Part shown: positions 44,205 through 51,717 of the stretch, piece by piece
Layout of the letters: every line of letters begins with the position of its first letter
Numbering within the stretch: the stretch's first letter is position 1
Assembly: GCA_005883615.1 (NCBI GenBank)
Contig: VBEC01000027.1
Coordinates: forward strand, 1-51,717
DNA: 51,717 nucleotides
Direction of reading: 5' to 3'
Source of the DNA: Chloroflexota bacterium
GTDB taxonomy: Bacteria; Chloroflexota; Limnocylindria; Limnocylindrales; CSP1-4
Position numbers and translations under genes: made by a program
The notes under the pieces: model-generated
Database searches by the model: none
Seen by the model: the letters and a program-made list of their open reading frames with translations, nothing else
Told to the model about the DNA's origin: nothing

Positions 44205-45367
44205 CAGCGCGGAGCGACCTCGCCGGCGTACGTCTTGGTGATCGTTTCGGTTGTCTCGAGGCCGGCCTTCACGCCGCGTAGCCTGAAGGCCCGTCGGAGC
44301 ACCGGGTTGGCGACCAGGAAGAGCAGGATCGTCGCCTGCAGGACGTCGATCAGCTCGACCGGGATGCCGGCCTTGATCTGCATGAGGGACGCGCCTGCCC
44401 GTAGGGCGCCGAACAGGAATGCGGCCGCGACGATGCCGACCGGATTGGTTCGCCCGAGCAGGGCGACGGCGATCGAATCGAAGCCCACCGTCGTGCCGAA
44501 CGACGGTGTCATGAGGTGGGTAACTCCGAGTACGACGACCGCGCCGGCGAGCCCGGCCAGGGCCCCGGCGATGGACATCGTCAGGATCGTCAAAGCTCGA
44601 GGTCGCATGCCGGCATAGCGGGCGGCATCCGGGTTGGCGCCGACGATCCGGATCTCGAAGCCGAGCGTCGTGCGGAAGAGCAGGAATGCGACGACGGCGA
44701 CGGCCACGATTGCCAGCGCGATCCCCGCGTGCCCGTCGTTCCCGATGATGACCGGCAAGGCGGCATTCCCTACGTCCGGGGTGATGGCCTCGGGACGGCC
44801 CTGCTGCCGCAGGGGTCCGCCGACCACGGCCGCAATCACCGCGATGGCGATGTAATTGAGCATGATCGTGACGACGACCTCGTGGGCGCCGGAGACTGCC
44901 TTCAGCAGTCCTGGGATGAACCCCCAGAACGCCCCTGCCAGGATGCCCGCCGCGAGCGCCACGGTGATGGCTACCAGGGGTGGAGCGCCGGCCAGCGCGA
45001 CCCCTGCGGCGACGGCGCCCAGCGCGCCGAGCAGGAACTGCCCCTGCGCCCCGATGTTGAACAGGCCAGCCTTGAATGCCAGGCCCACCGACAGTCCGCC
45101 AAGGACGAGTGGAGTCGTTGAGATGAGCGTGTCGACGAGCGCGTCAAAATTGCCGAAAGCCCCCTGGAACAGTGCGGCGTACGCGGTCAGCGGCAGGAGC
45201 AGGTCGAGGTTTCCTCCTGGCAGCACCAGCTGCGACGCGAGGATGACGAATGCCCCGACAAGGAGCGCGAGCAGGATCGAGATGAGCGGCAGAGCAATGA
45301 CGGCCCAGATCTGGGCGAGCAGCGGCGTGGCGCGGCCCGGGCTCCCGCTGCTGCTGGGAGCCGTCAT
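44204..45367 (-). CDS. Nucleoside-type ABC importer permease (first)
   Basis: A 387-residue BPD_transp_2 permease with about nine membrane segments and a short cytoplasmic N-terminus. GLAFKAGLFNIGAQGQFLLGALGAV and VVTIMLNYIA are characteristic of NupP/YufP-like proteins, and GANPDAARYAGMRPR is the coupling loop for the ATPase. ATGA overlap with the ATPase gene upstream. Confidence 0.9.
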   Translation of the reverse strand: MTAPSSSGSPGRATPLLAQIWAVIALPLISILLALLVGAFVILASQLVLPGGNLDLLLPLTAYAALFQGAFGNFDALVDTLISTTPLVLGGLSVGLAFKAGLFNIGAQGQFLLGALGAVAAGVALAGAPPLVAITVALAAGILAGAFWGFIPGLLKAVSGAHEVVVTIMLNYIAIAVIAAVVGGPLRQQGRPEAITPDVGNAALPVIIGNDGHAGIALAIVAVAVVAFLLFRTTLGFEIRIVGANPDAARYAGMRPRALTILTMSIAGALAGLAGAVVVLGVTHLMTPSFGTTVGFDSIAVALLGRTNPVGIVAAAFLFGALRAGASLMQIKAGIPVELIDVLQATILLFLVANPVLRRAFRLRGVKAGLETTETITKTYAGEVAPR

Positions 45368-46935
45368 ACGGCCGGCCCGATTGCGGCCGCCGGCGACCGC
45401 GCTTCGCCGCCGGTGGCCATCAGCAGCCCGATCTCGTTCTTGTCGGCCGTGCGTCCGTCCCTCACGGCCACGATCCGCCCCCGATACATGACCGCGATGC
45501 GATCGGACAGCTCGAGGATCTCGTCCAGCTCGGCCGAGACGAGGAGGATCGCGGTCCCCGCATCGCGCTTGGCGATCGCCTGGCGATGGATGAACTCGAT
45601 GCTGCCCACGTCCAGCCCTCGAGTGGGTTGATCCAGGACGAGCAGCTTGAGGTCGCGCGAGAGCTCGCGGGCCACGACCAGCTTCTGCTGGTTCCCACCT
45701 GACAGCGTCCCGGCCCGTACGTCGGCCGAGGGGGTCCGCACGTCGTATTCGCGAATCCGTTCCTCGGCAGTGGCCTCGATCGCTTCGTCGTTGCGGATGA
45801 AGCCGCGGGCGTATGGCCGGCGGTAGTAATCGGTCAGCACGAGGTTGTCCGCCACGGGGAACGAGAGGACGAGGCCGAAGCGATGCCGATCCGCAGGCAC
45901 GTATGCCACTCCCGCCTCGTTGATCCGCCGCGGCGACGCGTGGGTGATGTCGGCGCCCTGCAGCCCGATCCTCCCTCCGGCGGCATGACGCAGCCCCACG
46001 ATCGCTTCCACGAGCTCGTCCTGCCCGTTTCCGGCGACCCCCGCGATTCCGAGGATCTCGCCAGAGCGGACCTCCAGGTCAACCCCTCGGACCGCGATCG
46101 ACCCCCGGTCATCCTTGACTTCCAGACCCTCGAGTCTGACGGCCACGTCGGCTGGGTGGGACTCGCCGCGGTCGACCGTGAGCTGGACTCCCCGCCCGAC
46201 CATCAATTCGGCCAGGTCGTCCTCGTCCGTCTCGGCCGGCAGGCGCTGGCCGACCACTTTCCCGCGCCGGATCACCGTGATGCGATCGGCGATCTCCAGC
46301 ACCTCGTACAGCTTGTGGCTGATGAACACGATGCTGTGGCCTTCCGCCGCCAGGCGTCGGAGGACCGCGAAGATCTCCTCCGTTTCCTGAGGTGTGAGCA
46401 CGGCGGTGGGCTCGTCGAGGACGAGGATCTTTGCGTCCCGGTACAGCGCCTTGAGGATCTCGACGCGCTGCTGCCAGCCCACCGAGAGGGATCCGACTCG
46501 AAGATCGGGATCGATCTCGAACCCGAATCGCCGACCGAGCTCGACGATGCCGCGCCGCGCTTCGCGCCGGTCCAGGAAGATCGGCCCGGCCATGGTCTCT
46601 TCGCCGAGCAGGATGTTCTCGGCGATCGAGAACACGGGAACCAGCATGAAGTGCTGATGGACCATGTTGATCCCGCGGGCGATCGCGTCCGAGGGACCGC
46701 TGATGTTTACTTCCTGGCCGTCCAGCAGGATCGCGCCTTCGTCCGGCCGGGCCAGCCCGTAGAGGATGTTCATCAGCGTTGTCTTGCCGGCGCCGTTCTC
46801 GCCCAACAGGGCATGGATCTCGCCCGGACGAACGTCCAGATCGATGTGGTCGTTGGCGGTCACGCCCGGGTAGCGCTTGGTGATCCCGCGCATTTCGAGT
46901 GCCGGCGCCCGCACCGGAGCGTCCGGGGTCGTCAT
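45364..46935 (-). CDS. Nucleoside-type ABC importer ATPase (two ABC domains)
   Basis: A 523-residue protein with two ABC cassettes. The first has an intact Walker A, LLGENGAGKTTLMN, Q-loop, signature LSVGWQQ and LVLDEPTAVLTP. The second (from about 250) has the relaxed loop GVAGNGQDEL, typical of sugar and nucleoside importers, with signature LSGGNQQ and LVLDQPTRGLD. Start ATG 46935 has GAGG 5 nt before it; a TTG 30 bases upstream is less likely. An intrinsic terminator separates it from bmpA, so its expression probably depends on read-through. Confidence 0.92.
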   Translation of the reverse strand: MTTPDAPVRAPALEMRGITKRYPGVTANDHIDLDVRPGEIHALLGENGAGKTTLMNILYGLARPDEGAILLDGQEVNISGPSDAIARGINMVHQHFMLVPVFSIAENILLGEETMAGPIFLDRREARRGIVELGRRFGFEIDPDLRVGSLSVGWQQRVEILKALYRDAKILVLDEPTAVLTPQETEEIFAVLRRLAAEGHSIVFISHKLYEVLEIADRITVIRRGKVVGQRLPAETDEDDLAELMVGRGVQLTVDRGESHPADVAVRLEGLEVKDDRGSIAVRGVDLEVRSGEILGIAGVAGNGQDELVEAIVGLRHAAGGRIGLQGADITHASPRRINEAGVAYVPADRHRFGLVLSFPVADNLVLTDYYRRPYARGFIRNDEAIEATAEERIREYDVRTPSADVRAGTLSGGNQQKLVVARELSRDLKLLVLDQPTRGLDVGSIEFIHRQAIAKRDAGTAILLVSAELDEILELSDRIAVMYRGRIVAVRDGRTADKNEIGLLMATGGEARSPAAAIGPAV

Positions 46936-46961
46936 CGCGGCCTCGGTGGCGGCGGTGCGGA

Positions 46962-47002
46962 CCAAAACGAGAGCGGGCCGGTGTAATCCGCTCGGCCCGC
47001 TC
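46962..47002 (-). terminator. Internal terminator between the binding protein and ATPase genes
   Basis: On the minus strand a perfect 9-pair stem (GAGCGGGCC with GGCCCGCTC, 14-nt loop) is followed by TCGTTTT. Placed right after the binding-protein gene, it would raise the ratio of binding protein to membrane components. Confidence 0.7.
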
Positions 47003-47025
47003 GTCGGTTCATCGAAAGGAGGCTG

Positions 47026-48219
47026 CTACTTCGGCAGCGTCGAGATGTCGCCGCATTTGTCGGGGCAGGTCTTGAGCGTTCCCGCCTTCATCGCCGCGAA
47101 CGCCGCATCGAGCTGCGCCTTCAGGCCCGACGGAATCTTGCTTTCGAGATCGTGGAACGGCGAGTAGCCGATCCCGTCTCGCTTGGCATCCCAATGGTCG
47201 TCTCCGCCCTTTTGGGTCCCAGCGACGATATTGGCGATATCCGTCGAAGTCGCAAGCAAGAGCTTCTTTTCGGCGCTCGTGAGCGTGCACTTGGCTGCGT
47301 TCGGATACGACAGTGCCTGGTCGACGTCCACTCCGATGCCAAGGATGCTCGCGTCGCAGGCGGCATCAAGAATGCCGTTGCCCGTCTTGCCGGCCACCTG
47401 GAAGAGGACGTCGGGCTTGTTCTGGGTGATGAACTGAGCGCCGAAGTTCTTGCCCGTGGTCGGGTCGTTGAAGGCCTTGGTGAAGTCGCTCGTCGTGACC
47501 CACGCCACCTTCAGGACGCTGTTCGGATTGACCTTCTGGGCGCCGAGCTGGAAGCCCTGGATGTAACGGACGCAGGGCCCGCACAAGGTGATGCCGCCGA
47601 TGGCTCCCAGCGTGCCGCTCTTGCTCATGGTTGCCGCGGCCATGCCGGCGAGGTAGCCCGCCTGATCTTCCTGGAAGCTGATCGCGACGTATTTCGGCAG
47701 GAGCGTCTTGGCGTCGCCTGCGCACTTGAACGCGCCGTCAGGCTGGCCATCGGGCGTGACGCAGGGCGGCCCCTGGTCTACGCCGATGAACCAGATATCC
47801 GGATTCGCGTGGGCTGCGCACGTGGTCGCCTGGCCGTTGTTGAAGCCGGCGGTCACGATGATGTCGAAGTTCTGGTTCACGAAGCCCTGGATGTTCTTGG
47901 CCAGCTCCGACGCATCCTTCGGGACGACTACCGGCGGCACAGCTGCGCCCAGCGCCGCGGCGGCCTGCTTCGCTCCGTTGAAGGTGTATTCATTGAAGTT
48001 CTTGTCGTTGACGGTTCCGACGTCGGTCGTGACGCCGATCTTCCACTTGGTCTTGTCGGTCGGGAACACGTGCGTGCCGCCGCTGTGGGCGGTTGCACCG
48101 GCACACGGGTTCGCGGCCGACGGCGCCGCCGAGGCGCTCGGGCTGCTGGCGCTCGTACACGCCGACGCGATGATGGCCAGCCCTACGAGCAGGGCGAGGC
48201 CCGGGAAACGGGTACGCAT
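47026..48219 (-). CDS. BMP family lipoprotein, nucleoside-binding
   Basis: A 397-residue extracytoplasmic binding lipoprotein of the BMP/PnrA/NupN family. The signal peptide ends in a lipobox with Cys21 (IASAC). After a Ser/Ala-rich tether the mature protein begins KWKIGVTTDVGTVNDKNFNEYTFNGA, followed by IVTAGFNNGQ, ISFQEDQAGYLAGMAAATMSK and the GVDVDQ segment that lines the pocket in PnrA-like proteins. Purine nucleosides are the likely ligand by family. Several extra cysteines suggest disulfides. GAGGAGGAAG precedes the ATG, and an 18-base palindrome lies near the predicted transcription start about 95 nt upstream. Confidence 0.92.
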   Translation of the reverse strand: MRTRFPGLALLVGLAIIASACTSASSPSASAAPSAANPCAGATAHSGGTHVFPTDKTKWKIGVTTDVGTVNDKNFNEYTFNGAKQAAAALGAAVPPVVVPKDASELAKNIQGFVNQNFDIIVTAGFNNGQATTCAAHANPDIWFIGVDQGPPCVTPDGQPDGAFKCAGDAKTLLPKYVAISFQEDQAGYLAGMAAATMSKSGTLGAIGGITLCGPCVRYIQGFQLGAQKVNPNSVLKVAWVTTSDFTKAFNDPTTGKNFGAQFITQNKPDVLFQVAGKTGNGILDAACDASILGIGVDVDQALSYPNAAKCTLTSAEKKLLLATSTDIANIVAGTQKGGDDHWDAKRDGIGYSPFHDLESKIPSGLKAQLDAAFAAMKAGTLKTCPDKCGDISTLPK

Positions 48220-48302
48220 GCTTCCTCCTCAAACGCATCGGACGGTGCGCTGGCTGGCGCCGCTGCCGTCACGACGATGCTCGGCGTTCCCGGCGGGCCG
48301 GG

Positions 48303-48320
48303 TGCGACCGTTGGGTCGCA
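48303..48320. promoter_or_regulatory. Operator-like palindrome at the bmp promoter
   Basis: TGCGACC-GTTG-GGTCGCA is a perfect 7-4-7 inverted repeat. On the minus strand it begins at the last base of a TACGAT -10 box, so it covers the expected start site. It could bind a dimeric repressor or form a hairpin at the 5' end of the RNA. Confidence 0.5.
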
Positions 48321-48325
48321 TCGTA
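48320..48325 (-). promoter_or_regulatory. -10 box of the bmp operon (TACGAT)
   Basis: TACGAT read on the minus strand; predicted leader of about 95 nt before the Shine-Dalgarno and ATG. No clear -35. Confidence 0.4.
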
Positions 48326-48427
48326 GCCGCGTATCCCTCGGCGCGGCAAGGCCAATCGGTGGTCGGGCCGGTCGGAAGCACAGTGTCTGGGCATCGGCAG
48401 CGTTCGGCCTTCGAGCGGGCGGGACGC

Positions 48428-48433
48428 CATACT
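48428..48433 (+). promoter_or_regulatory. -10 box of the DinB-like gene (CATACT)
   Basis: CATACT lies 17 nt before the ATG at 48451, leaving room for a short leader with GGAGG at 48440-48444. Confidence 0.4.
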
Positions 48434-48450
48434 CTTGGCGGAGGTAGCCG

Positions 48451-49419
48451 ATGTCCGCGCTGGGCCGGAAAGTCACCGTCGATGAGGCTGATGGGGCCGC
48501 CATCGAGCGCCGACTCCACAGGGTGGGACGCTTCGTCCGCCTGGCCCGCGCGCTCGAGGCCGGCGGCTTCTACAACGGCTCGAAGGTGTTGCGAGCCGGC
48601 GCTGACCGCGAGCTGACGATCGTGGCCGCACCGGCTGCGCAGCTCGCGCACGACGAAGTGGCCGCCGAGATCGACGAGCTGGCAGGGGATCTTGCGGCCG
48701 CCGGTTACCCGTCGTGGTTCGGCCGGCAGCTCGGGGTCACCGCAGCGGCCGTCCGCGCCGACGAGAGCATCCCGTTCCAATCCGCCCCTCCGGCATGGTC
48801 CTGTCGCGTCTGCGGTGAGCTGTTTCTCGATATTCCGCCCACGACGTGTCCCACGTGCGAGGCACCGGCGATCGGCTTCAGGAATCACGAGGCCGTGTGG
48901 TATCTCGAGCTGTCCGACCGGTCGTCCACGGTCGACGCGCTTGCTCATGGCCCGTCGCAGATCGGGCGCGTCCTCCAGGGCCGAACCGACGAGCAGCTGG
49001 ACCGTCGGCCGCGGCCGGCAGAGTGGTCTGCCCGCGAGACGCTCGAACACATCACGGGTGCCGAGGAGCTGCTCTCCGCGCGAATTCGGCGGATGCTCGA
49101 CGAGGAGGATCCCGAGCTTGTGGCATGGCAACCCGGCGAGGCGCCACCGCCGTCCGACGAGGCCACGCACCATCGGCCGGATGCCGGTGCCCAGGAGCTG
49201 TTCGAGCACTATCGGCGCCTGCGTCTGGCGAACGTGGCCGTCCTGCGAGGGCTCGATGCAGCGTCCTGGCAGCGAACCGGCCGCCATCCCGAGTGGGGGC
49301 CCGTGACGGTTCTGTCTCAGGCAAGCTACTTCGCCCGACACCAGGCCGCGCACCAGGCCCAGCTTGCTGCGGCGGTCGAGGGTCGTGTCCCCGGCGAGCC
49401 GCGACCAGTCGGCGCATGA
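48451..49419 (+). CDS. Rubredoxin-like knuckle plus DinB-family protein
   Basis: A 322-residue protein in three parts. Residues 1-110 are helical, without a family I recognise. Residues 118-136 hold a four-cysteine knuckle (C118, C121, C133, C136, CRVCG and CPTCE), like the rubredoxin-type zinc or iron site of rubrerythrins. From about 155 a DinB-like four-helix bundle follows (QIGRVLQGRTDEQLDRRP, WSARETLEHITGAEELL, FARHQAAHQAQL), with His residues placed like the DinB metal site. DinB-family proteins include thiol-S-transferases. Substrate unknown. The Shine-Dalgarno GGAGG supports the ATG. Confidence 0.75.
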   Translation: MSALGRKVTVDEADGAAIERRLHRVGRFVRLARALEAGGFYNGSKVLRAGADRELTIVAAPAAQLAHDEVAAEIDELAGDLAAAGYPSWFGRQLGVTAAAVRADESIPFQSAPPAWSCRVCGELFLDIPPTTCPTCEAPAIGFRNHEAVWYLELSDRSSTVDALAHGPSQIGRVLQGRTDEQLDRRPRPAEWSARETLEHITGAEELLSARIRRMLDEEDPELVAWQPGEAPPPSDEATHHRPDAGAQELFEHYRRLRLANVAVLRGLDAASWQRTGRHPEWGPVTVLSQASYFARHQAAHQAQLAAAVEGRVPGEPRPVGA

Positions 49420-49444
49420 GCCGCTTTCCCTGCTGGCTCGTCCA

Positions 49445-50056
49445 ATGAGCGCGACGCCACTGCAGTACGTCGCCCTGGGCGACTCGTACACGATCGGCAC
49501 GTCCGTCGAGGAGACGGAGCGCTGGCCCAATCAACTCGTGGCCGCCGTCGGCTCGAACGTCCTCGAGCTCAAGGCGAACCTGGCGGTCACCGGCTACACG
49601 TCGCGCGATGTGATCGAATTCCAGCTACCCCAGCTCGAGCAGCTCCGTCCGGACTTCGCCACGCTCCTGATCGGCGTGAACGACGTCGTGCAGGGGATTC
49701 CGGCCGAGCGCTACCACCTCAACCTCCGAGTCATCTTCGATGTCCTGCTGTGGCATGCGCGGGCCGATCGAGTCCTTGTCGTCACCACGCCCGATTACAC
49801 CGCGACGCCGCACGGCGCCGATTACGGCGATCCGGCTGCCCAGCGCGCTGGCATCCTGCGTACGAACCGGCTCATCACGGAGACGGCTCGGGGTCGCGGC
49901 GTGAGGGTCGTCGACATCTTCGACATCTCGTCGCGCGCCGAACACGATGCCGCTCTTGTGGCTGCGGACGGCCTGCATCCGTCCGGCCGCCAGTACGCGC
50001 TGTGGGTCGAACGCATCGCGCCCGCCGTGAGCGCCCTCCTGGAGCGGACGGCCTAA
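49445..50056 (+). CDS. SGNH/GDSL hydrolase
   Basis: A 203-residue esterase/lipase of the SGNH family. All four blocks are visible: the nucleophile in YVALGDSYTIG, the Gly in NLAVTGYTS, the Asn in LIGVNDVVQG and the Asp-His pair in DGLHPSGRQY. No signal peptide, so it is probably cytoplasmic; substrate unknown. ATG 49445 is the natural start, 25 nt after the DinB-like gene; the frame is open upstream into that gene. It converges on the methyltransferase gene, the stop codons overlapping by a few bases. Confidence 0.9.
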   Translation: MSATPLQYVALGDSYTIGTSVEETERWPNQLVAAVGSNVLELKANLAVTGYTSRDVIEFQLPQLEQLRPDFATLLIGVNDVVQGIPAERYHLNLRVIFDVLLWHARADRVLVVTTPDYTATPHGADYGDPAAQRAGILRTNRLITETARGRGVRVVDIFDISSRAEHDAALVAADGLHPSGRQYALWVERIAPAVSALLERTA

Positions 50057-50886
50057 CCGTCCTGCGCGGGCTTGGTCGCCTTGAGCGAGAAGAAGAACGG
50101 GAGGGTCCCCTTCGCACCCTCGGGCAGGCGCCAGCGCCCGTCGCCGCCCTCGACGAGGAAGTCAACCGGCCACCTGACGAAATCGAACTCGTGCAGGAAC
50201 TCGAGCCGAAGTCCGGCCTCGGCGAGCGAGGTGAGGATCTCACCGAGCGAATGATCCCATCCGTACTCGACGAGCCCGTCCGTCGGGGCCTCCCGGTCGG
50301 CATACGAGCCCTTCACCTCGAAACGGAGCGGCTCGGCGTGCGACCAGTACGGGTAGGCCAGGCGCAGCTCCCCGGGCTCGACGCCTTCGTTCTCGAAGAC
50401 CTCGGCAACGGGATGGATCTCGGTCAAATAGAGGAAACCGCCCGGGCGGACGAAATGCGCCGCGACGCGGCCCCAGGCCACGATGTCCGGGAGCCAGCCG
50501 AGAACGCCACACGAGGTGTAGACGACGTCGAACCGCTCGTCGAGCACGTCCGGAAGCCCGTAGATGTCGGACACGACGAACCGGGCGGGAATGCCGACAT
50601 CGGCTGCGAGCGCCCGCGCCGCCGCGACCGCCTGCTCGCTGAAGTCGACGCCGGTGACCGTAGCCCCGAGACGCGCCCACGAGAGCGTATCGAGCCCGAA
50701 GTGGCATTGCAGGTGAAGGAGCGTCTTCCCATCGACGCTACCGACCTCCTCGAGCTCGTATTCGGCGACCCGGATGGGTCGTTCCCCGTTGCGAAACGAC
50801 TCGACGTCGTAGAACTCGGAATCGACGTGGATCTTCGTCCACGCGTCCCACAGCTCGCGGTTCTTGCGGAGGGCCTTGTCGATCAT
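50053..50886 (-). CDS. Class I SAM-dependent methyltransferase
   Basis: A 277-residue methyltransferase. LLHLQCHFGLDTLSWARLGATVTGVDFSEQAV is motif I with the first acidic residue after it; FVVSDIYGLPDVLDERFDVVYTSCGVLGWLPD covers motifs II and III, and GGFLYLTEIHP motif IV. The N-terminus (RELWDAWTKIHVDSEFYD) resembles a group of small-molecule methyltransferases of unknown substrate. The ATG at 50886 lies 6 nt after TACACT on the minus strand, without a Shine-Dalgarno. Confidence 0.88.
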   Translation of the reverse strand: MIDKALRKNRELWDAWTKIHVDSEFYDVESFRNGERPIRVAEYELEEVGSVDGKTLLHLQCHFGLDTLSWARLGATVTGVDFSEQAVAAARALAADVGIPARFVVSDIYGLPDVLDERFDVVYTSCGVLGWLPDIVAWGRVAAHFVRPGGFLYLTEIHPVAEVFENEGVEPGELRLAYPYWSHAEPLRFEVKGSYADREAPTDGLVEYGWDHSLGEILTSLAEAGLRLEFLHEFDFVRWPVDFLVEGGDGRWRLPEGAKGTLPFFFSLKATKPAQDG

Positions 50887-50892
50887 TCCCGG

Positions 50893-50898
50893 AGTGTA
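50893..50898 (-). promoter_or_regulatory. -10 box of the methyltransferase gene (TACACT)
   Basis: Read on the minus strand, TACACT ends exactly 6 nt before the ATG at 50886; leaderless geometry. Confidence 0.5.
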
Positions 50899-50920
50899 GG
50901 TGCCGCGCAGGCCCCTCTAC

Positions 50921-50980
50921 GCCTGGGCCGGCCATTGACCGCCTGGACCGGCCATCGACCGCCTGGACCGGCCATCTACC
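50921..50980. repeat. Three tandem 20-bp repeats
   Basis: Three head-to-tail copies of GCCTGGACCGGCCATCGACC at 50921, 50941 and 50961, with two differences in the first copy and one in the third. They fill the space between the divergent methyltransferase and ridA promoters, ending just before the ridA -10 box. Confidence 0.85.
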
Positions 50981-50982
50981 GC

Positions 50983-50988
50983 TAGTCT
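50983..50988 (+). promoter_or_regulatory. -10 box of ridA (TAGTCT)
   Basis: TAGTCT lies 20 nt before the ridA ATG, with the Shine-Dalgarno GAGGAGGAG between; a short-leader promoter abutting the 20-bp repeats. Confidence 0.4.
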
Positions 50989-51008
50989 GGTCCCGAGGAG
51001 GAGCCATC

Positions 51009-51401
51009 ATGCCGAGGGTCGAGACCAGCACGCCCCCCAACACGCCTGCCCCGATTGGACCCTACAGCCACATCGCCAAGGTAGGGCGTTTCATCACCAT
51101 CGGGGGGACGGCAGGTGTCGATCCGGAGAAGGGTCAACTCGCCGGCGAGGACGTCCAGTCGCAGACCGGACAGATCCTCGACAGCTTCAAGGTCATGCTG
51201 TCGTCCGTCGGGTCCGACCTTGAACACATCGTCCATGTCAACGTCTTCCTGCGGCGGATGAGTGATTTCGAAGCCATGAACGAAGCCTACGTCGAGAAGA
51301 TGGGCGACCATCGGCCCGCCCGGACCGTCATCGGCGTCAGTGAGCTCCCGAAGCCCGGTGTGCTCCTGACCATGAACCTGACAGCGGTCACCACCGACTG
51401 A
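51009..51401 (+). CDS. ridA: RidA family enamine/imine deaminase
   Basis: A 130-residue RidA (YjgF/YER057c/UK114) protein, a trimeric hydrolase of reactive enamines released by PLP enzymes. APIGPYSHIAKVGRFITIGGTAGVDPEKG, then HIVHVNVFLRRMSDFEAMNEAYVE and RPARTVIGVSELPKPGVLLTMNLTAV, with the conserved catalytic Arg in ARTVIGV. The Shine-Dalgarno is strong. The first residues (MPRVETSTPPNTPA) are slightly longer than usual. Confidence 0.93.
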   Translation: MPRVETSTPPNTPAPIGPYSHIAKVGRFITIGGTAGVDPEKGQLAGEDVQSQTGQILDSFKVMLSSVGSDLEHIVHVNVFLRRMSDFEAMNEAYVEKMGDHRPARTVIGVSELPKPGVLLTMNLTAVTTD

Positions 51402-51524
51402 GGCCAAGCCCTCGAGATCCGAAGGCCAAAGTAGTCTCAAAACGCAGCCCCAGGACCTCGGGTCGGAGCATGCCAAGCATGTAGCTCGTGTAGCCGGTCG
51501 CCCGCCGAGCATCGGTCGCCGGGC

Positions 51525-51530
51525 TACCAT
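51525..51530 (+). promoter_or_regulatory. -10 box of dnaE (TACCAT)
   Basis: TACCAT ends 9 nt before the GTG at 51540, the same box and distance as metG; no Shine-Dalgarno. The 120 bases before it hold an imperfect inverted repeat (51466-51487) and a direct repeat CGGTCGCC at 51495 and 51513. Confidence 0.45.
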
Positions 51531-51539
51531 TGACTCTCC

Positions 51540-51717
51540 GTGACGAGCCTCGCCCCAAACGATTTTTCGCATCTCCACGTCCATTCCGAGTTCAGCCTGC
51601 TCGACGGCCTGGGGCGGATCAACGAGCTGCTCGATCAGGCGGCGGCCCACGGCTTCGACTCACTGGCGCTGACGGATCACGGGGCGCTGTACGGCGCCGT
51701 GGCCTTCTACCAGGCGG
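51540..51717 (+). CDS. dnaE: DNA polymerase III alpha subunit (5' end only)
   Basis: Only 59 codons are in the window. They read as the start of the PHP domain of Dna[43 protein letters not shown] and AVAFYQA. The metal-binding HxH and DH of the PHP domain are intact here. The GTG start is 9 nt after TACCAT. DnaE rather than PolC is suggested by the PHP domain lying at the very N-terminus. Confidence 0.92.
   Translation, partial: MTSLAPNDFSHLHVHSEFSLLDGLGRINELLDQAAAHGFDSLALTDHGALYGAVAFYQA

Noticed and set aside
51466-51487. Imperfect inverted repeat between ridA and dnaE as a terminator
   Set aside because: The stem is short with a bulge and no T tract follows; it is mentioned only with the dnaE promoter.

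Overview
This is a GC-rich chromosomal window that is almost entirely coding. It has no tRNA, rRNA, insertion sequence, phage gene or CRISPR array that I can recognise. The gene content is housekeeping: NAD and purine synthesis, GroES/GroEL, GatCAB, PcrA/UvrD, LigA, MetRS and the start of dnaE. Several traits fit a Gram-positive-type or Chloroflexota-like (Terrabacteria) organism: GatCAB, the PurS/PurQ/PurL three-subunit FGAM synthase, a Fe-S type PurF, CIRCE/HrcA control of groESL, LppX-type and BMP-type lipoproteins, and many GTG/TTG starts. Chloroflexota is my best guess, but no phylogenetic marker was compared, so the phylum is an inference.

Layout. 1-2.5 kb: a split glutamine-dependent NAD synthetase (glutaminase and synthetase as separate overlapping genes) followed by rsmI. 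2.6-5.1 kb, minus strand: a GGDEF/HD-GYP c-di-GMP protein and ssb. 5.1-5.7 kb: a structured non-coding region with a candidate small RNA ending in an intrinsic terminator, then a three-way-junction-like fold and further hairpins ahead of purA. 5.7-18.8 kb: a purine operon purA-D-B-C-S-Q-L-F-M-N/H, nearly all translationally coupled, ending in an unusual PurN-PurH fusion; purE and purK are not here. 18.9-21 kb: a SnoaL-like gene coupled to a histidine ammonia-lyase homologue that lacks the MIO-forming tripeptide. 21-27.6 kb: a methionyl-tRNA synthetase with an altered HIGH motif, a VOC protein, a 1198-residue zinc-ribbon/cyclase/AAA/TPR regulator and tatD. 27.6-30.1 kb: groES-groEL under a TTGACA promoter with a CIRCE operator, closed by a strong terminator. 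30.2-36.1 kb: lipoprotein, pcrA/uvrD and ligA. 36.1-42.5 kb: a GNAT gene divergent from gatC-gatA-aminotransferase, then gatB between two small membrane proteins. 42.6-48.2 kb, minus strand: a BMP-type nucleoside ABC importer and a CoA-binding protein. 48.4-51.7 kb: a rubredoxin-knuckle/DinB protein, an SGNH hydrolase, a methyltransferase, RidA and the 5' end of dnaE.

The purine operon, the candidate nucleoside importer and the NAD genes together cover de novo and salvage supply of nucleotides. The most general signal is a recurring start architecture. In at least five genes on both strands a TANNNT -10 box sits exactly 6 nt before an ATG or GTG without a Shine-Dalgarno sequence, and further genes have close variants at 6-9 nt. 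This predicts leaderless transcripts. Other genes (groES, groEL, the VOC gene, bmpA, ridA, the SnoaL-like gene) carry clear Shine-Dalgarno sequences, so both initiation modes appear to coexist.
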